64,000 bases of DNA from Terriglobia bacterium (GTDB lineage: Bacteria > Acidobacteriota > Terriglobia > Acidiferrales > UBA7541): the NCBI GenBank assembly GCA_020073605.1, contig JAIQEW010000001.1, forward strand, positions 186,001-250,000, read 5' to 3'. The position numbers and the translations under genes are program-made. The notes under the pieces are model-generated. The model was given only the letters and a program-made list of their open reading frames with translations, searched no databases and had not been told where the DNA came from. Shown here one piece after another: positions 35,201 to 45,572 of this stretch. The stretch's first letter is position 1; the number at the start of each line of letters is the position of its first letter.

Positions 35201-35776
35201 GCGATTTCTTCGTTCGATCTGCGGCACAACTTCGTCGCCAGCTACAAATACGAGATGCCCTTCGATCGGCTCTTTCGCCATTCGAACCGCTTGACGGAGG
35301 GATGGAGCATCTCCGGCACCACGCGATTCAGCACGGGCTTCCCCGTGACGCTGTACGACAATTCGGATAACTCTCTTTTGGGAACGCTCGGCAACGGCGT
35401 CAACAACGACTTGCTGGACACGCCGCGCTTCACGCCCGGTCCGTTGCAGATCAATACGAATTCCCGCAATGGGCGGCCGGCATTCAACACGGATCTCTTT
35501 CACACGGAGCAACTCGGCGTGCTGGGCAACGCCCGCCGCCGATTTTTCTACGGTCCGGGCATCAACAACTTCGACATGCAGCTCACGAAGACGCTGCGGC
35601 TCACGGAATCGAAATCGCTCGATCTGCGCATCGAGGGATTCAACGTGTTCAACCACGCGCAGTTCTACGGCCCGGCGTCCGTGGATGGAGAAGTCAACAA
35701 CACGGCGACGTTCGGCCACATCGTGAGCGCGGCGGATCCCCGTCTGGTGCAACTGGCGGCGAAATTCAGTTTCTGA
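32273..35776 (+). CDS. Oar-like TonB-dependent outer-membrane receptor
   Basis: 1167 residues. A signal peptide (VILCLCLFACAGARA) leads to a carboxypeptidase-regulatory domain (GGSISGTVMDQSGAVIPGA, residues about 30-110), a plug region (LPLNGRSYTDLLPIQPGV, GMINVISKSGSD, FFFGDYQGTR) and a long beta-barrel ending in the aromatic terminus LAAKFSF expected for BAM-dependent insertion. Such receptors are abundant in Acidobacteriota and import oligomers or export adhesins; the ligand is unknown. ATG 32273 starts the signal peptide; GTG 32219 would put extra charge in front of it. No TonB/ExbBD genes are nearby. Confidence 0.92.
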   Translation: MILKFGTRTTAPAVILCLCLFACAGARAATGGSISGTVMDQSGAVIPGASLALVNLDLATGYKTTTNAQGFYSFPTLPVGRYELTIEAAGFKTQKKTGLVVDTDAAVRVDAALEIGERSETVTVSATLAETQVQVETAATHLGEVVSNTQMTALPLNGRSYTDLLPIQPGVIPITTLKSNSVIMAGVTGAISPSGDLNPGNMSIDGQRESSNGFMVNGIDVQEHMNGGTSIIPNLDSIDEFRVLTNNFDPEYGNYNGGMINVISKSGSDALHGNAFEFLRNTVLDAKNYFADSRGVFRQNQFGGTLGGPIRRQKVFFFGDYQGTRTNQGVTTPRISVPSVQDRTGNLSDVPLTGSVSGPYLANLLTQKLGYPVTQGESYSSVFPGGVIPMSAWSAPAQQLLQYIPKPNIAGTNLFSTSASAKTVRDDKLSGRVDANSRWGQLSAYYFFDDYRLDDPYPGQQGGASVPGFDALTIGRAQMVSLSDTKVFWGNTVNEFHLGFIRNANKIGEPHGGLGVSLASQGFETAPGTPTGIFVQAPQFEGVENISFNAFAMGMTITNTDQKNNTLYLGDTVSKEFGRHTIKFGGQFHTDQVNEHPNATFNGTFNFHGTETGSDFADFLLGVPSNFTQSSGAPFYLRNRYSGFFVQDSLRARSDLTVNFGVRWDLIMPWWEKFNQLQTVVPGMQSVLYPGAPSGFVVAGDPGIPSTLSPSKYHNFAPRIGAAYSPRFEHGFLRLVFGEGGKSSIRASYGMFYTAFPGLSAGIMYAVPPFGYNYLSPKPPLFATPFINAGDGTNNGQRFPFPFPPHNVSARNPDTSTDWANFIPISADPYFYYRNGVPYTENYMLSFQRQLTKAVLLTMSYVGNQGHHILVLMPTNTGDPRLCLSLPGCGPFGEDGTYTNASDEIMQGTRGPLGSNFGAMTAQRTIGNSNYNALETNLRYAGRRTNLLLSYTYGKSIDQASNIGEQINPSDPRLSRAISSFDLRHNFVASYKYEMPFDRLFRHSNRLTEGWSISGTTRFSTGFPVTLYDNSDNSLLGTLGNGVNNDLLDTPRFTPGPLQINTNSRNGRPAFNTDLFHTEQLGVLGNARRRFFYGPGINNFDMQLTKTLRLTESKSLDLRIEGFNVFNHAQFYGPASVDGEVNNTATFGHIVSAADPRLVQLAAKFSF

Positions 35777-35788
35777 GCGATAGAGCCT

Positions 35789-36210
35789 TCACTGCCCAGG
35801 AAGCGGCTTGCCGTTCACCACGAACTTCATGATCGACCGAGAAGTGGCGCTGATACCGAGAGGGATACCATTGCTGGCCGGATGGGTTTCCGCCGTGACT
35901 TTGTCACCGGGCCGGAGCGTGTCCTTGTTCCAGCCCGCGTGCGACATGGTGAACGGCGACGCAAGCTCCAAGGTCCATTGCTGCACTTCCCCGTTGCCGC
36001 TGGTCACATCCAAATGAACCAGGCAGTGCGGATTGCCCCATTCGAATCCCGTGACGACGCCGTTCAGCGTGATGGTCTTCGTCAGATCGTACCTCGAGGT
36101 TCCGTGATGCGCGAAGGCGGAATTGGAGAACAGGAGAAACACAAAAGCCGCCGCGCAACACGTCCCAAGAACATTTTGTGCTCGGCTTGATGCGTGACCC
36201 ATATGCCCGC

Positions 36211-36214
<4 letters not shown>
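35789..36214 (-). CDS. DUF6152-type secreted protein
   Basis: 141 residues. The signal peptide (VLGTCCAAAFVFLLFSNSAFA) ends at AHHGTSRYD. The mature part is a small beta-barrel (ITLNGVVTGFEWGNPHCLVHLDV, WTLELASPFTMSHAGW, LRPGDKVTAETHPASNG) characteristic of DUF6152, which resembles OB-fold solute-binding modules. The GTG at 36214 overlaps the stop of the lipoprotein gene by 4 bases; the ATG at 36202 is an alternative. The function is unknown. Confidence 0.8.
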
Positions 36215-38381
<2,167 letters not shown>

Positions 38382-38392
38382 GCTCGCATCGA

Positions 38393-39301
38393 ATGTATCT
38401 TCGAAGAGCCGCGGCAAAGGCTGCTGTTTTCGGCATTGCGGCGGGGCTTCTGTCCTTTGCCACGCGTGCGGATGGCTCGCCGTACCGGCTCGCAATCGAG
38501 AAGTGGCGGCAAGCGTATGAGGCAAACCTGAAATCCGACAACGGGTGGCTCACCGTGAGCGGGCTTTTCTGGCTGCACGAAGGCGAAAACAGCTTCGGCT
38601 CCGGCCCCCTGAACGACATTGTGCTTCCCGCGCCCGCTCCCCCCGCGGCGGGCAGTTTCGAATTCCATGCCGGGCGGACGATCGTCCATGTGAAGCCGGA
38701 AGTGCCGGCCGCGTTTCACGGCCAGCGAGTCTCAAGCGCGGAGATGCACGCGGATGTGGACTCTGATCAGCTCGTGCTCGGCGATCTGACCTTGTACGTC
38801 CACTTGAGCGGCGAGCGCTATACGATCCGCCTTCGCGACAAGAACAGCCGCCTGCGCAAAGATTTTACAGGCACTCGCTGGTTTCCCGTGGACGAGTCCT
38901 ATCGCGTGACGGGGCGCTTCGTTCCCTACGACAAGCCGAAACAGATTCAAGTCCAGAACGTGATGGGCGACACGCTACGGGAGACGATCCCCGGCTATGC
39001 GGTCTTTTCGCTGCACGGGCAGGAGCTGCGGCTCGACGCCGAGGTGCAGGATTCCGGGTTGTTCATCGTCTTCCGCGATTTGACCAGCGGCCATGAAACC
39101 TACGGCGCGTCGCGTTTCCTCGATACGCAGCTTCCCAAAGACGGCCAGGTGATTCTCGACTTCAATCAGGCTTATAATCCGCCCTGCGCGTATAACCCGT
39201 ACACGACCTGCCCGCTGCCGCCGCCTCAGAACCGGCTGCGGGTGCGGATCGGGGCGGGCGAGAAGGTCTACCCGCACGCTCACCGGGCCGGGGGCAATTG
39301 A
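38393..39301 (+). CDS. Secreted DUF1684 protein
   Basis: 302 residues. An N-terminal signal-like segment (AVFGIAAGLLSFATRA) is followed by the DUF1684 domain: WRQAYEANLKSDNGWLTVSGLFWL, GSGPLNDIVLP, TRWFPVDESYRVTGRF and the conserved end FNQAYNPPCAYNPYTTCPLPPPQNRL (in parts). The ATG lies 11 bases after thiC, so co-transcription is likely. The family has no established function. Confidence 0.88.
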   Translation: MYLRRAAAKAAVFGIAAGLLSFATRADGSPYRLAIEKWRQAYEANLKSDNGWLTVSGLFWLHEGENSFGSGPLNDIVLPAPAPPAAGSFEFHAGRTIVHVKPEVPAAFHGQRVSSAEMHADVDSDQLVLGDLTLYVHLSGERYTIRLRDKNSRLRKDFTGTRWFPVDESYRVTGRFVPYDKPKQIQVQNVMGDTLRETIPGYAVFSLHGQELRLDAEVQDSGLFIVFRDLTSGHETYGASRFLDTQLPKDGQVILDFNQAYNPPCAYNPYTTCPLPPPQNRLRVRIGAGEKVYPHAHRAGGN

Positions 39302-39351
39302 CTCGCCGGTGAGCAGGCGCCGGCGAAGAAGAACTGACCGAGGGGTGAAAC

Positions 39352-39657
39352 GTGGCTTTCGTTCGAGCAGCTAAGAAGGACGACATACCGCCCGGCAAGA
39401 TCTACGAGTTCCAGGTTGGCGGAAAGGCGATTGCGATCGCCAACGTCTCAGGTAAGCTCCATGCTATCAATAGCATATGCGCCCATCAGGGCGGCCCGCT
39501 GGGCGAGGGAGAGCTCGAAGGGCAGATCGTCACATGCCCGTGGCACGCCTGGCAGTACGACGTAACCACTGGGAAAGTGGTCCAAAGCCCGACGCTCGGC
39601 GTGGAATGCTATCCGGTCGAGATCCGTGGCGACGACATCTTCGTGGACGCCGGCTAG
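39352..39657 (+). CDS. Rieske [2Fe-2S] ferredoxin (NirD-like small protein)
   Basis: 101 residues. A soluble Rieske domain with both ligand pairs, CAHQGGPLGEG and CPWHAWQYD. It transfers electrons to an oxygenase, reductase or biosynthetic enzyme. No oxygenase or nitrite reductase is adjacent. GTG 39352 follows GAGGGG 6 bases upstream. Length and lack of a membrane anchor point to a stand-alone cytoplasmic ferredoxin. Confidence 0.93.
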   Translation: MAFVRAAKKDDIPPGKIYEFQVGGKAIAIANVSGKLHAINSICAHQGGPLGEGELEGQIVTCPWHAWQYDVTTGKVVQSPTLGVECYPVEIRGDDIFVDAG

Positions 39658-39665
39658 CCGGTCCA

Positions 39666-39683
39666 GAGGGCCTATCCGCCCTC
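39666..39683 (+). terminator. Weak hairpin after the Rieske gene
   Basis: GAGGGC-CTATCC-GCCCTC starts 9 bases after the Rieske stop. No clean U-run follows, so intrinsic termination is uncertain. A TATAGT -10-like box at 39767-39772 precedes the next gene. Confidence 0.35.
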
Positions 39684-39793
39684 AACCTGTTAATCGCCCG
39701 GCACTTTTTTGAACATTCCGCCGAAAATTCCGCAGAGAGGGCTTCCCTTCTTTTTGCGCTTCCGTGTATAGTTCGCGCGACACTTTTTGACGG

Positions 39794-40252
39794 ATGACGC
39801 AACCTCTTCCAAAACCCAAGCGCTGGCTGCTAGCCGTTGACCCTCGCGTCTATCACTGGGACACCCTCTTCGTAAAAGGCAAGGAGATGTGGCGGCAAGC
39901 CGGAAGCCGCCCCGACGCCGCGCGGCAGCTCAAGCAGGTCCACAAAGGCGATCGGGCGCTTTGCTACCACGGCAAGCCGGAACATTCCGTGTACGCCCTC
40001 GCGGAAGTGACCCGCGATCCCTACACCGACCCCGAGGACCGGGAAGCGAAGAAGCTCGTGATGGACCTGCGCGCGATCGAGCGCCTGCCCCGGCTGGTGA
40101 AGCTCGCCGAGATGCGCGACAACCGCCTGCTGCGAAAGATCAAGTTCCTCAAGAACACCCGGCTCACCATCTGCCCGCTGACGGAAGAAGAGTACGCGGA
40201 GATTCTGCGGATGGCGGGAATCGTCGCATCGCCGGGCATTCCTTTACCCTGA
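39794..40252 (+). CDS. EVE-domain protein
   Basis: 152 residues of the EVE/PUA-like fold: KPKRWLLAVDPRVYHWDTLF, VHKGDRALCYHGKPEHSVYALAEVTRDPY and MRDNRLLRKIKFLKNTRLTICPL. EVE domains read modified bases in DNA or RNA and often occur with restriction or modified-DNA systems. Here it stands alone with no nuclease partner, so a housekeeping RNA-linked role is equally possible. Confidence 0.87.
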   Translation: MTQPLPKPKRWLLAVDPRVYHWDTLFVKGKEMWRQAGSRPDAARQLKQVHKGDRALCYHGKPEHSVYALAEVTRDPYTDPEDREAKKLVMDLRAIERLPRLVKLAEMRDNRLLRKIKFLKNTRLTICPLTEEEYAEILRMAGIVASPGIPLP

Positions 40253-40308
40253 GTCCGCGTGCCGGACGAAGGGCCTGCCTAAGTTCAAAATCCGAAAAAC
40301 GAAATTCG

Positions 40309-40314
40309 TATAAT
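40309..40314 (+). promoter_or_regulatory. -10 box TATAAT before the cyclase-family gene
   Basis: A consensus TATAAT is followed by GGGAGG at 40326-40331 and ATG at 40339. The ATG at 40315 touches the -10 box, which argues for the downstream start. The -35 is weak (TTCAAA, long spacer). Confidence 0.5.
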
Positions 40315-40338
40315 ATGACTGCCCAGGGAGGCTGCTCC

Positions 40339-41157
40339 ATGCTTAGAGGTTTGTTGACATCGCTGATCGTGGCGCTGGCGGCGCTCGCACTCGCTTCTGC
40401 CGACTCGCCGCGAAAGTCCACGTCATGGGATCTCGGCGGAATTCCCACCGAGAAGACGCACGTCGTGGATTTGACGTACGCCATCAGCGGCAAAATTCCT
40501 GCGTGGCCGGGCGACGAACGCGCATTCGAGACGCATGTGATCGCCACGCCGGAAAAAGACGGATACTTCGCGCGCAGCTTCTCGATGCCTGAACACTACG
40601 GCACGCACATGGATGCGCCGTCGCATTTTCCTCCCGGGAAACTGACTATCGATCAGATTCCGGCGGAGCGCCTCTTCGGCCCGGCGGTGGTGATCGACGT
40701 TCGCGATGAGGCGGCGAAGAATCCCGACTATCGGCTGATGGTCACACGCGTCCACAAGTGGGAAGCGCAGCACGGACAAATTCCCTTCGGAGCGATCGTT
40801 CTGCTGCGCACGGGATGGGCGTCGCGCTGGCCCGATCAGGCCCGGTATCGCAATGCGGATGCAAGCGGCGTGATGCACTTCCCCGGATTCTCCGTCGAGG
40901 CGGCGAGACTGCTGGTTTCCCGCGGCGCCGTGGCGCTCGGGATCGATACGCTCAGCATCGACTACGGACCGTCGCCGGATTTCGAAGTCCATCGAGTGGA
41001 CTTGCCTGCGGGTCTCTACAATCTCGAGAACCTCGCGAACCTCGACCAATTGCCGGAGGCGGGCGCGTTTGTGATCGCGGCGCCGATCAAGCTCGAAGGC
41101 GGCTCGGGCGGCCCGACTCGCGTCTTCGCGATACTGCCGAATCAAGAGAAACGCTGA
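40339..41157 (+). CDS. Secreted cyclase-family metal hydrolase (kynurenine formamidase-like)
   Basis: 272 residues with a signal peptide (LLTSLIVALAALALASA). The metal-binding signature HxGTHxDxPxH is present as EHYGTHMDAPSHF. Other conserved segments are VVDLTYAISGKIPAWPGD, PFGAIVLLRTGW, FPGFSVEAA and LGIDTLSIDYG. Members hydrolyse N-formylkynurenine or other cyclic or amide substrates; export makes kynurenine catabolism less likely. mutM begins 33 bases downstream. Confidence 0.86.
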   Translation: MLRGLLTSLIVALAALALASADSPRKSTSWDLGGIPTEKTHVVDLTYAISGKIPAWPGDERAFETHVIATPEKDGYFARSFSMPEHYGTHMDAPSHFPPGKLTIDQIPAERLFGPAVVIDVRDEAAKNPDYRLMVTRVHKWEAQHGQIPFGAIVLLRTGWASRWPDQARYRNADASGVMHFPGFSVEAARLLVSRGAVALGIDTLSIDYGPSPDFEVHRVDLPAGLYNLENLANLDQLPEAGAFVIAAPIKLEGGSGGPTRVFAILPNQEKR

Positions 41158-41190
41158 CTCTCGGGTGTTATCCTTCCGGCGAGATTCGCG

Positions 41191-42045
41191 ATGCCAGAGC
41201 TCCCTGAAGTCGAAACAGTCGCGCGCGGCCTGCGGGCCGTCCTGCCGGGGCGGCGCATTCTGGGCGTGCGTCTGGGCAAGACGGATTTCATCGAGGACCC
41301 GGCCGCGCTGGAGCGCGATCTGCCGGGAAGCCGGATCGGCGGCGTGCGGCGGTATGGAAAGTTTCTGCTCCTCGATCTGGAATCGTCGAACGGAAGCGCG
41401 CGACGCTCTTCTCTCCTGATCCACCTCGGCATGACCGGACAAATCGTGACCTGCCCGCCGGAAGCGCGCGTCGCTCCGCACACGCACGCCTTCTTCGCGC
41501 TCGACGACGGCCGCGAGCTGCGTTACACGGATATTCGCCGCTTTGGAAGCATCCGGTTGCTTTCCGATGGAGCCGGAGAGACTGCTCTCGGCAGCCTCGG
41601 CCTCGATCCGCTCGAGGCGACTGAAGCAGAATTTCTCGCGCAACTGCGCGGGCGCCGCGCCCGGATCAAGGCGCTGCTGCTCGATCAGCACGTGCTGCGC
41701 GGGATGGGAAACATCTATACCGATGAGAGCCTGTGGCGCGCGCGGATTCATCCGATGCGGCTCGGCGCGAATCTGAAGGACGACGAATTGCGCCGGCTCT
41801 ATCGCGCCGTGCGCCACGTGCTCACCGAGGCGATTCGATGGCGCGGATCGTCCATCTCCGATTACGTGGACTCGCAGGGACGCAAGGGCTGGTTTCAGCA
41901 ACGGCACCGCGTCTACCAGCGCAAAGGAAAGAAGTGCTTCCGCTGCGGCGCCGCGATCCGTCGGGAAATCGTTGCGGGACGAAGCAGCTACTTCTGCCCA
42001 CATTGCCAGCCCGCGCCCCGAATTCGTCGCCAACCGAACCGCTAA
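41191..42045 (+). CDS. mutM: Formamidopyrimidine-DNA glycosylase
   Basis: 284 residues. It excises oxidised purines and cleaves the strand. The N-terminus MPELPEVETVARGL supplies the catalytic Pro and Glu after Met removal; the helix-two-turn-helix (GMGNIYTDESLWRARIHPM) and C-terminal zinc finger (CFRCGAAI..YFCPHCQ) are intact. Length is normal for MutM/Fpg rather than Nei. It is convergent with the CDF gene. Confidence 0.95.
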   Translation: MPELPEVETVARGLRAVLPGRRILGVRLGKTDFIEDPAALERDLPGSRIGGVRRYGKFLLLDLESSNGSARRSSLLIHLGMTGQIVTCPPEARVAPHTHAFFALDDGRELRYTDIRRFGSIRLLSDGAGETALGSLGLDPLEATEAEFLAQLRGRRARIKALLLDQHVLRGMGNIYTDESLWRARIHPMRLGANLKDDELRRLYRAVRHVLTEAIRWRGSSISDYVDSQGRKGWFQQRHRVYQRKGKKCFRCGAAIRREIVAGRSSYFCPHCQPAPRIRRQPNR

Positions 42046-42048
42046 TCG

Positions 42049-42993
42049 CTACTTAGAGGAACTGCGGACAGGCGCCGGCATGTACAAACCCGCCTCGGCG
42101 GGCAAACCAGCGCGCTCGAACTGAATCGTCGTGTGCGTGATGTGAAAGTCGCGCGCCAGCACTCCGCGAATATTTTCCAGGACGCGTTCGCTGTCTTCCA
42201 TGTGCATGTCCGGAATGCGCACGTGGCAGGAGAGCGCGTGCAGATCGGTGCCGAGAGTCCAGATGTGCATGTCGTGGACTTCCTGCACTCCTGGGACGCC
42301 GAGCACCGCCGTCGCCACTTTGGCGAGGCGAATCTCGCGCGGTAAACCCTCCAGCAGAATATGCCCGCTCTCGCGGAGAATTCCCTGCCCCGACCACAGG
42401 ACCATCGCGCCGATCGCGATGCCGAGGATGGGATCCACCCACTGCGCGCCGGTCCATCGGATGGCCACGGCGCCCACTACGATCGCAATGTTGGAAAGCG
42501 CGTCACCCAGGTTATGCAGCCAGACCGTGCGAACGTTCAGGTCCCGCCGCCCTCGATGCACCGCGAGCGTGATGCCGCCGTTGATTGCCAGAGCCAGCAG
42601 CGACACCCAAATCATCAAGGAGGTGCCCACCTCGACCGGATGACGCAGGCGCGTGACCGACTCGCCGATCACGAAGAGCGCCGCAAGCGCCAGAATCATT
42701 GCATTGACGAACGCCGCCAGGATTCCCGCGCGATGATATCCGTAGGTCTTCTCGTGCGTGGGAGGACGCAACGCCCAGCGCATGGCCAGCCAGGAAATCA
42801 CGAGCGTGGGCACGTCGGTGAGATTGTGGACGGCATCGCTCGTGAGGGCCATCGAATGCCCCGCATAGCCGGCCGCGAATTCCGCGGCAACAAGCACAAG
42901 CGTCGCCACGACGGCGGCGCCAAGGATACCGGTGGCACCGCCCAAGCCATGCCTGTGGCCATGTTCGGAGCCGTCGTGTGCGTGAGCGTGCAT
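42049..42993 (-). CDS. Cation diffusion facilitator (zinc/cobalt exporter, CzcD/ZitB-like)
   Basis: 314 residues with six TM segments and a cytoplasmic C-terminal domain. The metal-transfer sites are TSDAVHNLTD in TM2 and WLHNLGDALSN in TM5. The N-terminus is His-rich (MHAHAHDGSEHGHRHG), typical of Zn-handling members. The C-terminal domain includes GVQEVHDMHIWTLG and LHALSCHV. It exports divalent metal in exchange for protons. Confidence 0.92.
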   Translation of the reverse strand: MHAHAHDGSEHGHRHGLGGATGILGAAVVATLVLVAAEFAAGYAGHSMALTSDAVHNLTDVPTLVISWLAMRWALRPPTHEKTYGYHRAGILAAFVNAMILALAALFVIGESVTRLRHPVEVGTSLMIWVSLLALAINGGITLAVHRGRRDLNVRTVWLHNLGDALSNIAIVVGAVAIRWTGAQWVDPILGIAIGAMVLWSGQGILRESGHILLEGLPREIRLAKVATAVLGVPGVQEVHDMHIWTLGTDLHALSCHVRIPDMHMEDSERVLENIRGVLARDFHITHTTIQFERAGLPAEAGLYMPAPVRSSSK

Positions 42994-43201
42994 CGGTTGA
43001 ATTCTACTCGCAGACCTGGCCCCGCGGACAGTCCCGGCCGGGCGCTCTAGCGCGTGAACGTAACGGGAAGTGCAATTCCCGCCGCGTCTGCCGGAAACTC
43101 AATTGACTTCGTTCATAGCCCCTGCCTACCATGAAATCAGTTCCTGCTTCCGAAAGATTTTGGGGGAGACAGCCGGTCCACGGGTCACCATTCATCCAGC
43201 G

Positions 43202-44419
43202 ATGACGCAAAACACCACCAAGCTGGTCTTCTGGGGAGTGCGCGGCTCGACGCCGACGCTCGAGCGCGACACGTGGCGCTACGGCGGAAACACGGCCTGC
43301 CTGGAAGTCACCGCTCCGGGTGGCGCTCGATTCATTCTCGATTGCGGCACGGGTCTGCGCATGCTGGGCAACCGCCTGCGAGCGATGAACCACCGCGCGG
43401 GGGAGATGCATTCCAACGGTGGCATCGAAGCGCACATTCTGGTCACCCACTATCACTGGGATCACATCCAGGGCATTCCTTTCTTCCAGCCGTTTTTTGA
43501 GCCGCAGAACAGTTTCAGCTTTTGCAGCTTCCAATCGAAGTACCTCGGCCGCAACAGCCTGCGACAGGTTCTCGAGGCGCAGCTCGCGAAACCGTATTTC
43601 CCGGTGGACGTGAGCGTCATGGAAGCCGCCCGCACGTTCCGCGAGGTCACCGGCGGCGAGCAATGGGACGCGCAGGGCACGGTCGTCACCGCCGCGTGGC
43701 TCAACCACCCTCAAGGTTGTCTCGGCTATCGGCTGGAAACTTCAGCGGGTTCGATCGTCTATGCCACGGACAACGAACCCGGCGTCGCGGAATTCGACAA
43801 CAACTTGCGCGAGCTCTCTCGCGGAGCGGACGTGCTGATCTACGACGCGCAGTATTCTCCCGAGCAGCTCGCCACGAACCGCAAGGGCTGGGGCCACTCG
43901 ACTTGGCTGGAAGGAGTGAAGGTTGCGCGCGAATCGAAGGTCGGAAATCTGATTTTGTTTCACCACGATCCGGATTCTTCAAGCCGCGTCGTGGACGGAT
44001 TTCTCTCCGCGGCGCGCCAGGAATTCCCGGCCACGTGGGCGGCGATGGAAGGGATGTCGGTTACGCTAAGCAGCCGCGGCGTGGACGTCGCTCTTCCCGA
44101 GTCGCGCCTGGGACAGCGCAGGAGATTGCGTCTCGCCGCCACCATAGCAGGGCAATCCGAAGACGGCGGCGCGTTTCAGGAGCAGGCGACCGTGCGCGAC
44201 ATCAGCCTGCAAGGGGCCTACATTGTCTTGAACAATCGTCCGCGCCTGCAATCCGAGCTGCGCGTGGTGATCGAATCCGGGAACGGTCAGAAGCGGTCCA
44301 GCCAGATTGCCTTGCGCGCGACGGTCCTCTACTGCGAACCGGGCCGCGAGAAAAATCAGAACGGTGTCGGCGTCGTCTTCATCGAGGAACCCGATACCGG
44401 CCCGCCCCCGCGCGACTGA
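43202..44419 (+). CDS. Metallo-beta-lactamase-fold hydrolase fused to PilZ domain
   Basis: 405 residues. The N-terminal domain (to about 290) is an MBL hydrolase with H83-x-H85-x-D87-H88 and the opening VFWGVRGSTPT seen in RNase Z-like/phosphodiesterase members; downstream ligands include YATDNEP and LFHHDP. The C-terminal PilZ domain has R306-xxx-R310 and D333-x-S335-xx-G338, the residues expected for c-di-GMP binding. The fusion suggests hydrolase activity controlled by c-di-GMP. ATG 43202 fits the domain start; upstream codons from 43070 look like leader. Confidence 0.88.
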   Translation: MTQNTTKLVFWGVRGSTPTLERDTWRYGGNTACLEVTAPGGARFILDCGTGLRMLGNRLRAMNHRAGEMHSNGGIEAHILVTHYHWDHIQGIPFFQPFFEPQNSFSFCSFQSKYLGRNSLRQVLEAQLAKPYFPVDVSVMEAARTFREVTGGEQWDAQGTVVTAAWLNHPQGCLGYRLETSAGSIVYATDNEPGVAEFDNNLRELSRGADVLIYDAQYSPEQLATNRKGWGHSTWLEGVKVARESKVGNLILFHHDPDSSSRVVDGFLSAARQEFPATWAAMEGMSVTLSSRGVDVALPESRLGQRRRLRLAATIAGQSEDGGAFQEQATVRDISLQGAYIVLNNRPRLQSELRVVIESGNGQKRSSQIALRATVLYCEPGREKNQNGVGVVFIEEPDTGPPPRD

Positions 44420-44443
44420 TCGATTCAGCAGGCCGGCCGGGCG

Positions 44444-44698
44444 TCAGAGAATCTCTTCCAAAGCTGAAAGCTGTGCTTCGATGTCCGCGAGGGCGCGGCG
44501 GAGCTGGTCCTGATAGCGTTTATCCTGGCTGGATTGCAACCCCTCTTGCACGCGCGCCCGGGAAAGAAGCAGCACTTCCCTGCGGCGGCGAGATTCAACC
44601 TGTGCGAGCGTCAGTGGTGCCCCGTGTTTGCCCCGGTGTTTCGTCTGTGAATCCTGCACTTGGCTTTCGACCGACTTGCTTTCCCATCCCTTTGCCAT
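44444..44698 (-). CDS. Small conserved hypothetical protein
   Basis: 84 residues, hydrophilic and mostly helical (LTLAQVESRRRREVLLLSRARV, then RYQDQLRRALADIEAQLSALEEIL as a likely coiled coil, quoted in parts). The opening MAKGWESKSVE looks conserved rather than random. No family name is known to me. It is convergent with the MBL-PilZ gene. Confidence 0.65.
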   Translation of the reverse strand: MAKGWESKSVESQVQDSQTKHRGKHGAPLTLAQVESRRRREVLLLSRARVQEGLQSSQDKRYQDQLRRALADIEAQLSALEEIL

Positions 44699-44831
44699 GC
44701 CGAGATTCTACGACGCCGGTGATGCGCGGCGGCGGACTATTTTTCGATCCGTTTTGCCAAGGCACGACTGCAGAGCGCTCGATCCTGCTTTGGCTTGCAT
44801 CCCCTTGCCCGACCGTGCATGATTCGTTTGC

Positions 44832-44908
<77 letters not shown>

Positions 44909-44990
44909 ACTGTTTGTAAGTCTTTCGAACACCGCTAGTTGACCCTTCCTTCGTTTTCGCCGCCTCCCGCCGGGAAACTCCACGGCCAGT

Positions 44991-45027
44991 GTGTCCCCGG
45001 TCACAAAAATGCCGTGACGGGGCGCAC
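44991..45027. promoter_or_regulatory. Long imperfect hairpin upstream of the efflux operon
   Basis: GTGTCCCCGGTCAC and GTGACGGGGCGCAC form a 14-bp stem with about 11 pairs across a 9-base A-rich loop. It is followed by a TATAAA box at 45050-45055. It lies 107 bases before arsR and may be an operator for the ArsR protein or a terminator of the tRNA transcript. Confidence 0.45.
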
Positions 45028-45133
45028 ATACGAGTTTCGGGTTACGCGATATAAAAGTTAAGGAACTTCGAAACAGATGTGCAGCCTGTGAGTACGCGGC
45101 AATGGTTCCGGTCGTTCGAAAAGACGAAAGAAC

Positions 45134-45565
45134 ATGAGATCTCGAAAGTCCACGAAAGCTGGTCACGGCACAAAGTTTGGCGAAACGGCGTTCAGGGATA
45201 GGGACCTGGAATCCCTTTACGCCATGCAGGCAGAGATTTGTCAGGCGCTGGGGCACCCCCGGCGAATTCACATTGTCGATCTGCTGGCGCACGGAGAAAG
45301 TTCCGCAGCCGACTTGCGAAGCGCTCTGGGCGTAAGCAAGGTGAACCTCTCTCAGCACCTCTCGTTGCTGAAGCAGGTGGGACTCGTGCAGTCGCGCCAG
45401 AGCGGGCGCGAGGCCTTCTACTTCCTGGTGATACCGGAAATCAAGGACGCATGCCAGCTGGTTCGCAAGGTTCTGGCACTCCGCCTTCAGCACGGCACCA
45501 GGCTGGCAAAGACGTTGCGTGCGGAAAGCACAAAGATCGCGACGCAAACGGCGCTGAGTCTTTAG
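45134..45565 (+). CDS. ArsR-family winged-helix repressor
   Basis: 143 residues. ArsR fold with QALGHPRRIHIVDLLAHGESSAADLRSALGVSKVNLSQHLSLLKQVGLV (in parts) and wing RQSGREAFYFLV. The classical metal site ELCVCDL is absent, so another signal (sulfide, redox or an organic ligand) is likely. It sits 8 bases before tolC and is probably the local repressor of the operon. Confidence 0.88.
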   Translation: MRSRKSTKAGHGTKFGETAFRDRDLESLYAMQAEICQALGHPRRIHIVDLLAHGESSAADLRSALGVSKVNLSQHLSLLKQVGLVQSRQSGREAFYFLVIPEIKDACQLVRKVLALRLQHGTRLAKTLRAESTKIATQTALSL

Positions 45566-45572
45566 AGGACTT

